Shown here: piece after piece, positions 9,701 to 16,367 of the stretch
How the letters are laid out: every line of letters begins with the position of its first letter
How positions within the stretch are numbered: the first letter of the stretch is position 1
Assembly (NCBI GenBank): GCA_964632545.1
Contig: CAZWBQ010000011.1
Span: forward strand, 1-40,574
Length of the DNA: 40,574 bases
From: UBA7398 sp964632545
GTDB lineage: Bacteria > Actinomycetota > Actinomycetes > Nanopelagicales > Nanopelagicaceae
Reading direction: 5' to 3'
Position numbers and translations under genes: made by a program
The notes under the pieces: generated by a model
What the model saw: the letters and a program-made list of their open reading frames with translations, nothing else
Databases searched by the model: none
Told to the model about the DNA's origin: nothing

Positions 9701-10232
9701 AGTTAATGAGTACAAGAGCGGTTATTTTGAAGAAACACCGCGGTTAAAAGAATGTCGAGTCGAACTTCCAGTTACGGCGCACTTACCGCATGATTACATA
9801 CCAGGCGAGCGGTTACGTCTCGACATTTATCGGCGTCTGGCTGATGCGCAACAACAGAGTGATATCGATGCAATTCGTGAAGAGATGGTCGATAGATTTG
9901 GTGAACCAACTAGCGTGGTAAGTATTCTGTTGCAAGTTGCTGCGCTAAGAGTTATGGCCAAGCGCCTAGGTATTACTGAAGTAATTCTCCAAGGTAATTT
10001 CCTCCGAATCGGAGAAGTATTACTCCCAGAATCCACACAGTTAAGGATGCAGCGGCTTTATCCAGGCACATTAATAAAGAACGCAATCAAAGTTATCTTG
10101 ATAGCGCGTCCAAAAGCCCCATTAAATCTGCAATCGGGGCGCTCATCCATAGCCGATTCTTCAGAAAGCGAAGAGATACGGAATACTGAACTCCTTACCT
10201 GGGCGATGCAGGCAATTTCTTCGACTAAATGA
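6720..10232 (+). CDS. mfd: Transcription-repair coupling factor
   Basis: Mfd pushes stalled RNA polymerase off damaged DNA and recruits UvrA. The protein has a UvrB-like N-terminal module, an RNA polymerase interaction domain starting with DYVVHEQHGVGRYIEL, and a RecG-like translocase: Walker A GDVGYGKTE (about residues 641-649), VIVDEEQRFG as the DExx box, SATPIPRTLEM, and the TRG-type motif QIRGRVGRSRERAYAYF. A C-terminal TRCF domain follows. The frame is open upstream to 6642, but I chose ATG 6720 (1170 aa): AAAGGAG at 6708-6714 sits five bases before it, and MQGLLDVLERA resembles a normal Mfd start. It lies divergent to ppc and upstream of the lipoprotein and mazG. Confidence 0.95.
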   Translation: MQGLLDVLERAIDLDKYFTDEISDVVCTQSLTPFLLSHRSATKPIVIVTHSSRRAEDIGTELIAILGKDAIIQFPAWETLPHEKLSPKSDTVAQRIHALYQLQGVTGKSKILIAPIRALIQPLIGTITETPLLQLEIGNEISLSSLVSRLTFMAYNRTDLVERRGDFAVRGGIVDIFPPLDEHPVRIDFFGDEIEEMRYFAVSDQRTFAPYIGKLEILPCRELLITDEVKVRALALADKYPELRDICTRISEGAYVEGMESLASALSPSMKPLLSYLKKGTELILLDEERNRSRTLDLVNTSNEFLEAAWSNAANGGATPIDLRNLLGGGTYSSFDEFREYAQNIQGFTWRSINNFGGEESTFIEDFLPHEPYKGNNEKVVADIANWIRNGYLVLLSAHGHGLADRYFDILVDSDIPVRKSEAVTSAPTRDGVIVTTSNMNFGFINDLIKVVFITDKDISGHRSTTSDGVKMPSRRKKSIDPLELKAGDYVVHEQHGVGRYIELVKRDFGGAVREYLVIEYASSKRGQPGDRIYVPTDGLEQVTRYVGGEAPAVHRIGGSDWIKAKSRARKAVKEIAGELIRLYAARTSAPGFAFSVDTPWQRELEDAFAYVETPDQLSTIDEVKRDMERPYPMDRVVCGDVGYGKTEIAVRAAFKAVQDGKQVAVLVPTTLLVQQHLSTFTDRYTGFPIKVAGLSRFNSVKENKEILDGLAHGSIDIVIGTHRLLSQDVVIRDLGLVIVDEEQRFGVEHKESLKKMRTSVDVLSMSATPIPRTLEMAITGIREMSTITTPPEERHPVLTYVGPQDDKQVTAAIHRELLRDGQVFYIHNRVESIDTAAAKLRTLVPEARIAIAHGQMNETALEEVILAFWNREFDILVCTTIIENGIDVANANTLLVERADLFGLSQLHQIRGRVGRSRERAYAYFLYPADKPLTELALDRLTTISTHTDLGSGMQVALKDLEIRGAGNLLGGEQSGHIADVGFDLYMRMVGEAVNEYKSGYFEETPRLKECRVELPVTAHLPHDYIPGERLRLDIYRRLADAQQQSDIDAIREEMVDRFGEPTSVVSILLQVAALRVMAKRLGITEVILQGNFLRIGEVLLPESTQLRMQRLYPGTLIKNAIKVILIARPKAPLNLQSGRSSIADSSESEEIRNTELLTWAMQAISSTK

Positions 10233-10245
10233 AAGTGAGTTCTAC

Positions 10246-10845
10246 GTGAAAAAGTTTATGGCGAGTGCGTTAATTGTGGCTAGCGGTCTATTCCTAGCTG
10301 GCTGCTCAAACATGAGTTCGGCCGCAACAATTGGCGGAACTGAAATATCAATGAAGATGGTTGAAGATAGCATCGCAGAAATTCTTGCCGAGCGCGCTAA
10401 GACCGATACTTCACAGATGCAATTAGAAACTGGTGATGCGCTCAATCGCAGCCAGTTACAATTTTTAATTACAAATAGAATTATCGAAGAAGTGGCAATT
10501 GAAGATAAAATCACAATTACGCAAGCCGAAGTTGATGCATATCGCGCAACGGTTATTAAAAATGTAGGTGGCGAAGCTTCCCTGCCAAACGTTTTAGTAA
10601 ATGCAACACTTGCACCTTCTAACATTGTAGATATTTTGCGGCGCGACCTTATTATCGCCAAGCTTTCTCAAGCTGCAGTTTCATCAGGACTTTCTGAAGC
10701 GGATGCCAATACCGCTGTTCAACAATTAGTAATTGAAAAAGCTAAGTCGTTAAAAATTGTCATTAATCCCAAGTTTGGAAAATGGAATGAAGTAACCGCT
10801 CAAATCGAAGCAGCAGATGCTACAAACGGCGCTGTAACTCCATAA
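10246..10845 (+). CDS. SurA-N-like secreted lipoprotein
   Basis: The 199-residue product begins MKKFMASALIVASG and has a lipobox LAGC with Cys at about residue 20, so it should be a lipid-anchored exported protein. The mature part resembles the N-terminal helical domain of SurA/trigger-factor-type chaperones: long helices, with ITNRIIEEVAIED followed by an ITQAEVDAY segment. No peptidyl-prolyl isomerase (parvulin) domain is visible. The start is GTG 10246; no strong Shine-Dalgarno is seen, and ATG 10258 is an alternative that would lose the Lys pair. The gene sits between mfd and mazG, where actinobacterial genomes often carry such a lipoprotein. A role in helping exported proteins fold is inferred. 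Confidence 0.75.
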   Translation: MKKFMASALIVASGLFLAGCSNMSSAATIGGTEISMKMVEDSIAEILAERAKTDTSQMQLETGDALNRSQLQFLITNRIIEEVAIEDKITITQAEVDAYRATVIKNVGGEASLPNVLVNATLAPSNIVDILRRDLIIAKLSQAAVSSGLSEADANTAVQQLVIEKAKSLKIVINPKFGKWNEVTAQIEAADATNGAVTP

Positions 10846-10863
10846 CAAATATAAAATTCCTAA

Positions 10864-11520
10864 ATGAATACTGATGAGCTAAAACGCTTAGCAGAGGTAA
10901 TGGATCGCCTCCGTTCACCCGGAGGTTGTCCTTGGGATGCAGAACAAACGCATGAAAGCCTACTTAAGTATTTATTGGAAGAGTCCTACGAATACATAGA
11001 AGCGGTTGAAAGCGGAGATCGTGAAGCTATAAAGGAAGAACTCGGCGACTTGTTGCTTCAGGTTTATTTTCACTCACGAATAGCGCAAGAAGATGAAGTA
11101 GCGCCATTTTCCATAAATGATGTGGCTGCCCGCGTTACTAAGAAGTTAATTAGCCGACACCCACATGTTTTCGGAGATGTGGTAGCGAAGACCAGCGAAG
11201 AAGTTAAGCAAAACTGGGATCAAATTAAGAGCGCCGAAAAAGGCAGAACTTCGCCGATAGATGGTGTGCCACTTGGCCAACCCGCTCTCCAATTAGCAGC
11301 AAAATTATTACATCGCGCTGAGAAGAATAAAATAGTGAGACCAAATACCGATTCCGTGAATTCCACTTTTGTTGATTCAAAAGACTTAGAGAGTGATTTA
11401 GGAGAAGCGCTCTTTACATTTACAGCATGGGCAGTTGAAAACGGAATTGATCCAGAGGCTGCACTCCGAAAAGTGTCGTTGAAATATGCTGAAAAAATCG
11501 CAAACGAAAAGACCCTGTAG
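10864..11520 (+). CDS. mazG: MazG-family nucleoside triphosphate pyrophosphohydrolase
   Basis: MazG hydrolyses NTPs to NMP and pyrophosphate, cleaning damaged or non-canonical nucleotides and influencing stress nucleotide pools. The 218-residue product begins with LRSPGGCPWDAEQTHESL (about residues 16-33). The Mg-binding residues are in LEESYEYIEA (about 38-47) and EELGDLLLQVYFHSR (about 58-72), the EExxE...ExxD pattern of the all-alpha NTPase fold. Length is close to the mycobacterial protein and shorter than the two-domain E. coli enzyme, so the C-terminal domain is reduced. It follows the lipoprotein by 18 bases and precedes eno, as in M. tuberculosis. Confidence 0.93.
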   Translation: MNTDELKRLAEVMDRLRSPGGCPWDAEQTHESLLKYLLEESYEYIEAVESGDREAIKEELGDLLLQVYFHSRIAQEDEVAPFSINDVAARVTKKLISRHPHVFGDVVAKTSEEVKQNWDQIKSAEKGRTSPIDGVPLGQPALQLAAKLLHRAEKNKIVRPNTDSVNSTFVDSKDLESDLGEALFTFTAWAVENGIDPEAALRKVSLKYAEKIANEKTL

Positions 11521-11570
11521 ACTTTGCAAATAAAGCAAAAGCTCTGAAAACTTCGAACTGGGAGATTACC

Positions 11571-12848
11571 GTGGCAGCGATAGAGATAATTGGCGCAAGA
11601 GAAATTCTTGATTCCCGCGGAAATCCAACGGTTGAAGTTGAAGTGATTTTAGAGGACGGCACCAACGCTAGAGCGGCAGTTCCTAGTGGTGCATCAACTG
11701 GTGCATTTGAAGCTGCAGAACTCCGCGATGGTGGCGCTCGATATTTAGGTAAAGGCGTAGTCAAAGCCGTTAACTTTGTAATAGATGAAATTGCACCAAA
11801 CCTTGAAGGCTTAGAAGCGCAAGATCAAAGAGTAATAGATCAAATCATGATCGATTTAGATGGCACACCAAATAAATCTCGACTTGGCGCAAATGCAATT
11901 CTTGGTGTTTCACTCGCGGTCGCTAAAGCTGCTGCAGAGAGTTCGGATTTATCTTTCTTCCGCTACATCGGTGGACCTAATGCGAGCATGTTGCCAGTAC
12001 CAATGATGAATATTCTTAACGGTGGTGCGCATGCTGATACAAACGTAGATATTCAAGAATTTATGATCGCTCCAATTGGTGCGCCGACTTTTAAAGAATC
12101 ACTTCGTTGGGGCGCCGAGATTTATCACAATTTAAAGGCAGTATTAAAAAAGCGTGGCCTTGCAACTAGCATTGGTGATGAAGGCGGATTTGCACCAAAC
12201 CTTGATAGCAATCGCGCAGCCCTTGATTTAATTTTAGAAGCGATTGAAAAAGCTGGCTTCAAACCAGGTAAAGAGATTGCACTAGCTATGGATGTAGCCG
12301 CGACCGAATTTCATAGCGATGGCAAATATTCTTTTGAAGGTAAGAAATTATCTGCTGCAGAAATGATTGTTTACTACAAAGGCTTAGTAGATTCTTATCC
12401 GCTCGTTTCTATCGAAGATCCGCTCTCTGAAGATGATTGGGATGGCTGGGCCGAAATAACTAATGAGTTGGGCAGCAAAGTTCAACTTGTTGGCGATGAC
12501 CTCTTTGTGACAAACCCAGTTCGCCTTGCTCGTGGCATTGCCGCAAATACTGCTAACGCTCTATTAGTTAAAGTAAACCAAATTGGTACTCTTACTGAAA
12601 CTTTAGATGCCGTTGCAATGGCCCATCGAGCTGGGTATCGATCGATGATGAGCCACCGATCTGGTGAAACTGAAGACACCACAATTGCCGATCTTGCGGT
12701 CGCTGCCGAGTGTGGTCAAATTAAAACAGGTGCACCAGCCCGAAGCGAACGTGTCGCTAAATACAACCAACTTCTCCGGATTGAAGAAGAGCTAGGCGAG
12801 AGTGCACGTTATGACGGGCGCGGCGCATTTCCTCGTTTCTCAATTTAA
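11571..12848 (+). CDS. eno: Enolase (phosphopyruvate hydratase)
   Basis: Enolase converts 2-phosphoglycerate to PEP in glycolysis and also serves RNA degradosomes in some bacteria. The 425-residue product is full length. Visible motifs are VPSGASTGAFEAAELRDG (about 37-54), GDEGGFAPN with a catalytic Glu (about 203-211), the metal ligands in VSIEDPLSEDDWDGW, LLVKVNQIGTLTET with the catalytic Lys, and the signature MSHRSGETEDTTIADLAVA. The start is GTG 11571 with GGGAG just upstream. PEP made here is also the substrate of the nearby ppc product, though that gene is on the other strand. Confidence 0.97.
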   Translation: MAAIEIIGAREILDSRGNPTVEVEVILEDGTNARAAVPSGASTGAFEAAELRDGGARYLGKGVVKAVNFVIDEIAPNLEGLEAQDQRVIDQIMIDLDGTPNKSRLGANAILGVSLAVAKAAAESSDLSFFRYIGGPNASMLPVPMMNILNGGAHADTNVDIQEFMIAPIGAPTFKESLRWGAEIYHNLKAVLKKRGLATSIGDEGGFAPNLDSNRAALDLILEAIEKAGFKPGKEIALAMDVAATEFHSDGKYSFEGKKLSAAEMIVYYKGLVDSYPLVSIEDPLSEDDWDGWAEITNELGSKVQLVGDDLFVTNPVRLARGIAANTANALLVKVNQIGTLTETLDAVAMAHRAGYRSMMSHRSGETEDTTIADLAVAAECGQIKTGAPARSERVAKYNQLLRIEEELGESARYDGRGAFPRFSI

Positions 12849-12864
12849 GAAATAACCTTTCGCT

Positions 12865-13308
12865 ATGAAAAAGCAGCGGATTAAGCGGCCGCATGTAGCG
12901 CTCGGTTCATTCCTAACTGAAAAAGGAATTTCAGGTCGATTGCTTGTTCTCTTCTTTGTAATTTTTGCAATGGCAATCACGCTAGCTCCACCTACTCAAC
13001 ATTACTTTGCACAACGTGCCCAAATTAGCGCACTTCAAGCTGATGTTTCGGATAACCAGAAAAAGTTAAGTGATGCGTTGGCTGAATTACAACTCTGGCG
13101 CGATCCAAATTATATTAAATCCCAAGCCCGCGAACGGTTGCACTTTGTCATGCCAGGCGAACGGCAATACATTGTTATTGGAACAAACGAGTCAATTTCA
13201 ACTGATGCAAATACTGCAGCGCCGGTAAGTGAGAAGTTCCCGATTGGAATTCCTTGGTATTCCCGCGTCATATCTTCGATAACTTCAGTCGGGGCGACTA
13301 ATCCGTGA
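12865..13308 (+). CDS. Septum formation initiator family protein (DivIC/FtsB-like)
   Basis: FtsB/DivIC proteins are single-pass membrane proteins that link FtsQ and FtsL in the divisome. The 147-residue product has a basic cytoplasmic N-terminus, one membrane span at about residues 26-44 (LLVLFFVIFAMAITLAPP), then a short coiled coil (about 50-78) and the LWRDPNYIKSQARERLHFV segment typical of the family. After that comes a poorly conserved extracellular tail. It is 16 bases after eno, overlaps the DUF501 gene by four bases, and occupies the same place as Rv1024 of M. tuberculosis. No Shine-Dalgarno is obvious. Confidence 0.88.
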   Translation: MKKQRIKRPHVALGSFLTEKGISGRLLVLFFVIFAMAITLAPPTQHYFAQRAQISALQADVSDNQKKLSDALAELQLWRDPNYIKSQARERLHFVMPGERQYIVIGTNESISTDANTAAPVSEKFPIGIPWYSRVISSITSVGATNP

Positions 13309-13811
13309 GTGAAAAACCTACTCAAAAAGATTTAGCTGACGTTGAAATACAACTGCAGCGAACTCCCAGAGATGTGCATGGCATCGCACATAGATGTAAA
13401 TGTGGATCGCCAGATGTTGTAGAAACTCCACCTCGACTAAGCGATGGCACCCCATTTCCAACTTTTTACTATGCAACTTGTCCAAAATTGACTGGTGCAA
13501 TTTCAACTTTAGAATCTAGCGGTTTAATGACAGAAATGAACAAACGGCTAGAGAGCGATCCCGAACTTTCTGGAGAATATGCAGCAGCCCACCTTGATTA
13601 CTTAGCAGCGCGGGCAGCGCTCGGAATTGATGTTCCAGAGTTGGCAGATATTTCAGCTGGCGGTATGCCGGAGCGCGTCAAATGTTTACATTCACTAATT
13701 GCGCATTCACTTGGAGCTGGTCCTGGCGTTAACCCACTTGGTGATGAAGCGCTAGCAAAGTTACCAAAATGGTGGCTTAACGGAACTTGTATCGAAATTG
13801 CTAATAAATGA
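13305..13811 (+). CDS. DUF501 domain protein
   Basis: The 168-residue product belongs to DUF501, a family of unknown function found largely in Actinobacteria next to eno and ppx. Visible features are a Cys/His cluster HRCKCGSPDVVETPP (about 23-37) and YATCPKLTGAISTLESSG (about 49-66), then PERVKCLHSLIAHSL (about 120-134), which might bind a metal. The start is GTG 13305, overlapping the divIC-like stop (GTGA). The stop overlaps the ppx start (ATGA). Tight coupling on both sides suggests one transcript from eno to the glycosylase gene. Function is not known and I do not assign one. Confidence 0.87.
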   Translation: MSEKPTQKDLADVEIQLQRTPRDVHGIAHRCKCGSPDVVETPPRLSDGTPFPTFYYATCPKLTGAISTLESSGLMTEMNKRLESDPELSGEYAAAHLDYLAARAALGIDVPELADISAGGMPERVKCLHSLIAHSLGAGPGVNPLGDEALAKLPKWWLNGTCIEIANK

Positions 13812-14719
13812 GTCGAGTAGCGGCAATCGATTGCGGCACTAACTCAATTCGACTTTTAATTGCAGATATAAACAATGGAAACTTCCGTGAGGTGGTACGC
13901 GCCATGGAAATTGTCCGACTTGGAGAAGGCGTTGATAAAACAAAATCCTTCCATCCAGATGCGATTGCGCGGACGCTGGCCGCGGTGGAAAAATACGCAA
14001 AACAAATTACCTCAAAAGGTGTCGAAAAAATTCGCTTCTGTGCCACCAGCGCCACTCGCGACGCCACCAACCGCGACTTATTTATAGATGGAGTTGAATC
14101 AATTCTTGGCATCAAACCAGAAGTAATTCCGGGCGAAGAAGAAGCTGCGCTCTCATTTATCGGAGCAACAAAGGAGCTCACACTTTCTGATGGCCCATAC
14201 TTAGTTGTAGATATCGGTGGCGGATCAACCGAATTTGTGTATGGAACCGAAAAAGTTGAGTTTGCTAAAAGTGTAAATATCGGATGTGTCCGAATGTCTG
14301 AACGGCATTTCACATCAGCACCGCCAACCCCAGGTTCAATTGTGGAAGCCATCAGCGATATCGATGAAGCCATTGCGGTTGCTGCAAAAGCAGTGCCAAT
14401 CACTAAAGCTAAGACCTTAATCGCAGTCGCTGGCACCGCGACCACTGTGGCTGCGGCCGCTTTAAATTTAGATAATTACGATCGCTATGCAATTCATTTA
14501 TCTCGAATTAGCGCAGAAAAAACTTTAGCAGTTGCAAAACGTTTCCAAGGAATGGAACGAAGCGAAATTGAAAATCTCGGCTATATGCATAGTGGACGAG
14601 TAGATGTAATTGCGGCTGGTTCGTTAGTACTCTCTCGAATTATGCTCGCAACCGGCGCAACAGAATTTGTTGCTTCCGAATCCGATATTCTTGATGGCAT
14701 GGCTTGGTCGATTAGTTAA
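13808..14719 (+). CDS. ppx: Exopolyphosphatase / guanosine pentaphosphate phosphohydrolase family (Ppx/GppA)
   Basis: Family members hydrolyse inorganic polyphosphate or pppGpp. The 303-residue product holds only the two-lobed sugar-kinase/actin-fold catalytic region, without the C-terminal HD-like domain of the E. coli enzyme, like the short mycobacterial proteins. Phosphate-binding loops are visible: DCGTNSIRLLIAD at the N-terminus, VVDIGGGSTEFVYG (about 134-147) and VAGTATTVAAAALN. Overlaps DUF501 by four bases and ends one base before the glycosylase start. Which substrate dominates cannot be told from sequence; in M. tuberculosis the paralogue in this position (Rv1026, Ppx2) was reported to act on polyphosphate. 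Confidence 0.92.
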   Translation: MSRVAAIDCGTNSIRLLIADINNGNFREVVRAMEIVRLGEGVDKTKSFHPDAIARTLAAVEKYAKQITSKGVEKIRFCATSATRDATNRDLFIDGVESILGIKPEVIPGEEEAALSFIGATKELTLSDGPYLVVDIGGGSTEFVYGTEKVEFAKSVNIGCVRMSERHFTSAPPTPGSIVEAISDIDEAIAVAAKAVPITKAKTLIAVAGTATTVAAAALNLDNYDRYAIHLSRISAEKTLAVAKRFQGMERSEIENLGYMHSGRVDVIAAGSLVLSRIMLATGATEFVASESDILDGMAWSIS

Positions 14720-14720
14720 C

Positions 14721-15452
14721 ATGGCAAAAGATCTAACGAAAATCAAATCTTTAACCGAGCTTGATAAAGTGATCACTAGTTGCAAACTCTGCCCAAGGCT
14801 GGTGGATTGGCGCGAAGAAGTTGCAATTACAAAACGGAAATCTTATGAAAACGAAAAATACTGGGGAAAACCAATCCCAGGTTTTGGTTCTGAAAACGCT
14901 TCACTTCTTATTGTTGGCTTAGCTCCAGGAGCCCATGGCGCCAACCGAACCGGTCGGATTTTTACTGGAGACCGTTCAGGTGATTGGTTATTTGGTTCGC
15001 TCTATCGAAATGGTTTAGCAAAGATTTCAATTAGCGTTGACCGTAACGATGGTCAGGAACTCCCAACTGCACGGATTGCATGTGCAGTGAGGTGTGCACC
15101 GCCCGATAACAAACCAAGTACGGAAGAGAAGGCGATCTGCGCACCTTTTCTACATCGTGAAATGGAATTACTTTTTCCATCCTTAAAATCAATCCTGGTG
15201 CTGGGTAACTTTGCTTGGGGTGCGACTATTTCAGCGCTAACTGCCCTAGGTGAGACGATGCCAAAGCCCGTACCAAAATTTGGCCATGGTGCTAACTTCA
15301 AATTTGACGGAAAAGATGGTGCCACTCGCTTAGTAATAGCTAGTTATCACCCTAGCCAACAGAACACATTTACTGGAAAGTTAACGGAGAAACAGTTGGA
15401 TTTGGTGATAAAAAAAGCAGGTAGATTTGCCCAGTTAGGTACGCCCTCGTAG
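14721..15452 (+). CDS. Uracil-DNA glycosylase, family 5 (UdgB type)
   Basis: This enzyme removes uracil, and in this family also other deaminated bases, from DNA to start base excision repair. The 243-residue protein has motif GLAPGAHGANRTGRIFTGD with Ala/His instead of the catalytic Asp of families 1 and 4, and the C-terminal motif SYHPSQQNTFTG; both fit family 5. Cysteines in CKLC near the N-terminus and two more in the middle (CAVRC, ICAP region) could hold the 4Fe-4S cluster. The frame is open to 14667 inside ppx, but ATG 14721 directly follows the ppx stop and gives the normal N-terminus. tRNA-Leu begins inside its last codons (15443). Confidence 0.9.
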   Translation: MAKDLTKIKSLTELDKVITSCKLCPRLVDWREEVAITKRKSYENEKYWGKPIPGFGSENASLLIVGLAPGAHGANRTGRIFTGDRSGDWLFGSLYRNGLAKISISVDRNDGQELPTARIACAVRCAPPDNKPSTEEKAICAPFLHREMELLFPSLKSILVLGNFAWGATISALTALGETMPKPVPKFGHGANFKFDGKDGATRLVIASYHPSQQNTFTGKLTEKQLDLVIKKAGRFAQLGTPS

Positions 15453-15515
15453 CCCAATGGCAGAGGCAGAGGACTTAAAATCCTCCAAGTGTCGGTTCGA
15501 CCCCGACCGAGGGCA
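15443..15515 (+). tRNA. tRNA-Leu (UAA) with short variable loop
   Basis: A complete cloverleaf can be drawn. The acceptor GCCCTCG (15443-15449) pairs with CGAGGGC (15508-15514), followed by discriminator A15515. The D-stem is GCC/GGC. The anticodon stem is GAGGA/TCCTC (15469-15473/15481-15485) with loop CTTAAAA and anticodon TAA at 15476-15478. The T-stem is GTCGG/CCGAC with loop TTCGACC. The variable loop is only five bases (CAAGT, 15486-15490), where Leu tRNAs normally have a long arm. No CCA is encoded. The 5' end overlaps the last ten bases of the glycosylase gene, so processing must cut inside that reading frame. Confidence 0.93.
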
Positions 15516-15555
15516 CTCTCAGGAATATCCATTAATCTTTGTACTCCACCAACTG

Positions 15556-15561
15556 AAAGGG
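15556..15561 (+). promoter_or_regulatory. Shine-Dalgarno deciding the Bax-inhibitor-family start
   Basis: AAAGGG lies five bases before ATG 15567. It settles the start, because the reading frame is open back into the tRNA-Leu gene (15489), which cannot be coding. Confidence 0.6.
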
Positions 15562-15566
15562 AAGTA

Positions 15567-16367
15567 ATGCAAAGTTCAAACCCTGTTTTAGGACGGGCTT
15601 TTAACCAACGTGGCTATGCCGCGATGGGTACTACTACAGATAACGATGTTTCGGCTGATCAACTAGAGAAAACATTTAATGCGCCAGCCGCTTCATCTAT
15701 GCGAACTGGACGTATGACAATTGATGATGTCATTACTCGTACCGGAATTTTGTTTGCAGTGTTAGTTGCCGTAGGCGCAGTTGCTTGGACTTCTAATCTT
15801 GGCGGTGGAGCGTTAATGCTCGGTGTATTCGGTGGCTTTATTCTTGCCATGGTCATTTCATTTGGAAAAACAGTTCGCCCGCCACTGATCATTGCTTATG
15901 CAGCGTTAGAAGGTTTAGCACTTGGTGTAATTAGCCATATTTATAATGAAATTTATAGCGGAATTGTGGTGCAAGCAGTTGTTGCGACGCTTGCCGCATT
16001 TACTGGAGTCTTATTTGCATATAAAAGTGGCCGAGTACGCGCTACCCCAAAGTTCCAGCGTGCACTTATGGGCGCTGTAATTGGTTATTTGATTCTTGGC
16101 GTTGCTAGTTTAATTGGCGGCGCATTCTTTAACTTAGGTAACGGCGCAGGTCTTTACGGGCTAAGTTCAGTCGGTCCGCTTCTTGCAATCGCTGGCGTTG
16201 CAATTGCGAGCTTCTTCTTAGTTCTTGATTTCGATCAAATCGAAAAAGGAATCCGCGCTGGCGCACCAGAAGAACAATCTTGGATCGCAGCCTTTGGCTT
16301 GATGGTCACAATTGTCTGGCTTTATATGGAAGTTTTACGCTTAATTTCCATCTTGCGTCGCGACTAA
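15567..16367 (+). CDS. Bax inhibitor-1 / YccA family membrane protein
   Basis: The 266-residue product is a polytopic membrane protein with a 60-residue soluble N-terminus (ending SMRTGRMTIDDVITRTG) and about seven hydrophobic segments, ending VWLYMEVLRLISILRRD. This pattern, with an acidic residue in the penultimate helix region (LVLDFDQIEKGI), is that of the actinobacterial Bax-inhibitor-1/YccA family, related to the BsYetJ proton-sensitive calcium leak channel. Calcium transport is a family-level guess. I use ATG 15567 because of AAAGGG just upstream. It ends convergently with the MFS gene, sharing 27 bases. Confidence 0.88.
   Translation: MQSSNPVLGRAFNQRGYAAMGTTTDNDVSADQLEKTFNAPAASSMRTGRMTIDDVITRTGILFAVLVAVGAVAWTSNLGGGALMLGVFGGFILAMVISFGKTVRPPLIIAYAALEGLALGVISHIYNEIYSGIVVQAVVATLAAFTGVLFAYKSGRVRATPKFQRALMGAVIGYLILGVASLIGGAFFNLGNGAGLYGLSSVGPLLAIAGVAIASFFLVLDFDQIEKGIRAGAPEEQSWIAAFGLMVTIVWLYMEVLRLISILRRD

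Noticed and set aside
14667..14720. Upstream start for the uracil-DNA glycosylase
   Set aside because: It lies inside ppx in another frame; ATG 14721 directly after the ppx stop gives the family N-terminus.
15347..15532. Antisense ORF over tRNA-Leu
   Set aside because: It is a mirror of the tRNA and of the glycosylase end, a frequent false ORF over tRNA genes.
15489..15566. Upstream start for the Bax-inhibitor-family gene
   Set aside because: The first codons fall in the tRNA-Leu gene; AAAGGG precedes ATG 15567.
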